The notes below the pieces were generated by a model. It did no database searches and was not told the DNA's origin. It saw only the letters and a program-made list of their open reading frames with translations. The translations under genes and the position numbers were made by a program. From Caulobacteraceae bacterium (lineage in GTDB: Bacteria > Pseudomonadota > Alphaproteobacteria > Caulobacterales > Caulobacteraceae), in NCBI GenBank assembly GCA_028291305.1, contig JAQGII010000070.1, positions 1-6,205 on the forward strand: a stretch of 6,205 nt of DNA, written 5' to 3'. The first letter of the stretch is position 1; every line of letters begins with the position of its first letter. This document shows positions 5,231 through 6,205 of the stretch, one piece after another.

Positions 5231-5264
5231 AAATCCGGATTTGAGCCTGCGGTCGGATATCCGA
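5231..5264. promoter_or_regulatory. Two perfect 12-bp palindromes, possible operator
   Basis: AAATCCGGATTT (5231-5242) and TCGGATATCCGA (5253-5264) are each perfect inverted repeats. Their centres are 22 bp apart, about two turns of DNA, so dimeric proteins would sit on the same face. They lie 63-96 bp upstream of the coiled-coil gene start, and much further from the plus-strand gene at 5587. The binding protein is unknown. Confidence 0.45.
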
Positions 5265-5586
5265 ATCGAGCCGGACTCAGACGCCCAACGCCCAGTGGAA
5301 ACGCCAAAAACAACGACACGGTAAAGACCGCTTTCCAGCGGCAGAGCCCCGGAGCGAGTCACGGCCGAACCGCTCCAACTGCAAAGGTAATGGGCTGGCG
5401 GGGCGACATGCAATAGCAACCTGTGGATGAATCCTCGGCAACCGGCGCGGCCCCTCATTCCGAGGCGCTGCCGCCCCCGGGGCTGCACGCCGGCCGGTCA
5501 TCGCCGGGGCGGCCGGCAGACCGTTCGTTGCGCCGATTCCCCGCTTCGCGCGTTGCGCTTGCGAACCTATTTGACGGAGCGTGATC
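5265..5586. other. Intergenic region between divergent genes
   Basis: No convincing gene is seen here. It should hold the promoters of the coiled-coil gene (leftward) and the secreted-protein gene (rightward). A hairpin with an 8-bp stem, GCCGGCCG (5489-5496) with CGGCCGGC (5510-5517) and a 13-nt loop, has no T-run on either strand and so is not an obvious terminator. A sequence one base off the DnaA box, TCATCCACA on the minus strand near 5420-5428, is isolated and unlikely to matter. Confidence 0.5.
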
Positions 5587-6036
5587 ATGACCCAGGGCCT
5601 GAAGACCCTTTCCTGCTTGGGCGCTGCCGCGCTGCTCGGACTGGCGGGCCATGCCCTGGCGGCCGACGGGAGCGACAAGGACCGCATGCTGGAGCAGGCG
5701 TTCGGCTCGACCATCGTATCGACCTATCCGGACGGGCGGCAGGCCGAGCTGTGGCTCCAGCGCGACGGAAGCTACACCGCCGAAGGGCGGCGGCATGACC
5801 GCTCCAGCGGTCGCTGGCAGGTCAAGGGCGACAAGCTGTGCATGAAGCAGCAGAGGCCCATTCCCGCGCCCTTCTCCTATTGCACGCCCGTCCCCGCCGA
5901 CGGGTTGGACAAGGCCTGGAGCGGCAAGGCCTTCAGCGGCGAACCGATCAGGATCAAGCTGGTCAGGGGATTGGAGGGTCGCGACGCGCCCGGTCAGAGG
6001 GACGCCGGCGCCAAGGGCCGGCGCGACCGGGGCTAA
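5587..6036 (+). CDS. Small secreted protein, unknown function
   Basis: The 149-residue protein starts MTQGLKTLSCLGAAALLGLA and has a signal peptide ending at ALA (residues 23-25), so it should be periplasmic. The mature part reads FGSTIVSTYPDGRQAELWLQ (39-58), then DGSYTAEGRR and SSGRWQVKGDKLCMKQ (73-88), then FSYCTPVP (96-103). This looks like a small beta-sheet domain with C85 and C99 placed for a disulfide. Similar short exported proteins are common in Caulobacterales and I know no function for them. The C-terminal 20 residues are Gly/Arg-rich and probably disordered. The ATG at 5587 has GGAG seven bases upstream; the GTG at 5581 is too close to it. It ends four bases before a convergent gene. 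Confidence 0.85.
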   Translation: MTQGLKTLSCLGAAALLGLAGHALAADGSDKDRMLEQAFGSTIVSTYPDGRQAELWLQRDGSYTAEGRRHDRSSGRWQVKGDKLCMKQQRPIPAPFSYCTPVPADGLDKAWSGKAFSGEPIRIKLVRGLEGRDAPGQRDAGAKGRRDRG

Positions 6037-6040
6037 AGGA

Positions 6041-6205
6041 TCAGCTGTCGAACTGGGCGACGGGGTCGGCGGCCTCGGCGTCCGGGTCGCACAGGCGGTC
6101 GCGAAACGAACGCCGGCCGCGCGGCCGGCCGAACGCCAGCAGGCGCACCCCCGCATAGTTGATGACGTAGGCGGCCAGCGAGCCGATCAGCAAGGCGACG
6201 TAACG
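6041..6205 (-). CDS. C-terminal end of a membrane protein (starts beyond the window)
   Basis: The last 54 codons read RYVALLIGSLAAYVINYAGV, then a basic turn RLLAFGRPRGRRSFRDR, and an acidic tail ending in DPVAQFDS. One membrane helix is followed by many Arg residues, so the tail should be cytoplasmic by the positive-inside rule. The gene is convergent with the secreted-protein gene, with only four bases between the stops and no clear terminator between them. Too little is visible to name it. Confidence 0.7.
   Translation of the reverse strand, partial: RYVALLIGSLAAYVINYAGVRLLAFGRPRGRRSFRDRLCDPDAEAADPVAQFDS

Noticed and set aside
5420..5428. DnaA box or origin
   Set aside because: A single near-match with one mismatch, no cluster of boxes and no AT-rich region.
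5455..6156. A 233-codon minus-strand frame opposite the secreted-protein gene
   Set aside because: The plus-strand gene has a signal peptide, ribosome site and domain-like sequence; the opposite frame has no such support and overlaps the convergent membrane protein in another frame.

Overview
The window looks like a chromosomal segment of a GC-rich alphaproteobacterium, most likely one of the Caulobacteraceae (Caulobacter, Phenylobacterium or Brevundimonas type). The evidence is the RecA sequence, an alphaproteobacterial SOS box of the GTTC-N7-GTTC type, strongly GC-rich third codon positions, and the style of the small exported proteins. The genus is inferred; I could not run a search.

Layout. 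Bases 1-437 hold the N-terminal third of recA on the minus strand, followed by its leader, core promoter and SOS box (to 565). Bases 574-3086 are a complete transposable element of the IS1595 (ISXO2-like) family: a perfect 8-bp target duplication (GTTCGAGG), 26-bp imperfect terminal inverted repeats (22/26 identical), a 303-residue transposase at the right end, and about 1.5 kb of small passenger genes of unknown function. It sits 8 bp beyond the recA SOS box. It separates recA from a minus-strand lipoprotein gene (3131-3571); before insertion the two were about 188 bp apart.

From 3572 to 3848 lie the lipoprotein promoter region, with two pairs of direct repeats, and a rho-independent terminator closing the next gene. 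Bases 3849-5168 encode a 439-residue, almost entirely coiled-coil protein of a cytoskeletal or SMC-like kind, probably started from TTG. Upstream of it are two perfect 12-bp palindromes two helical turns apart, inside a stretch of about 420 bp without a gene. Bases 5587-6036 encode a small secreted protein, and the window ends with the C-terminus of a convergent membrane protein (6041-6205).

How the parts relate. recA, the lipoprotein, the coiled-coil protein, the secreted protein and the membrane protein are host genes with no evident shared pathway. The accessory part is the IS1595 element. Its cargo is a two-helix membrane protein with a soluble tail, a translationally coupled pair of small proteins (one with a membrane helix), and two or three very small genes that overlap others in antisense. 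This cargo is the least explained content and the best candidate for an undescribed system. Everything about its function is inference.
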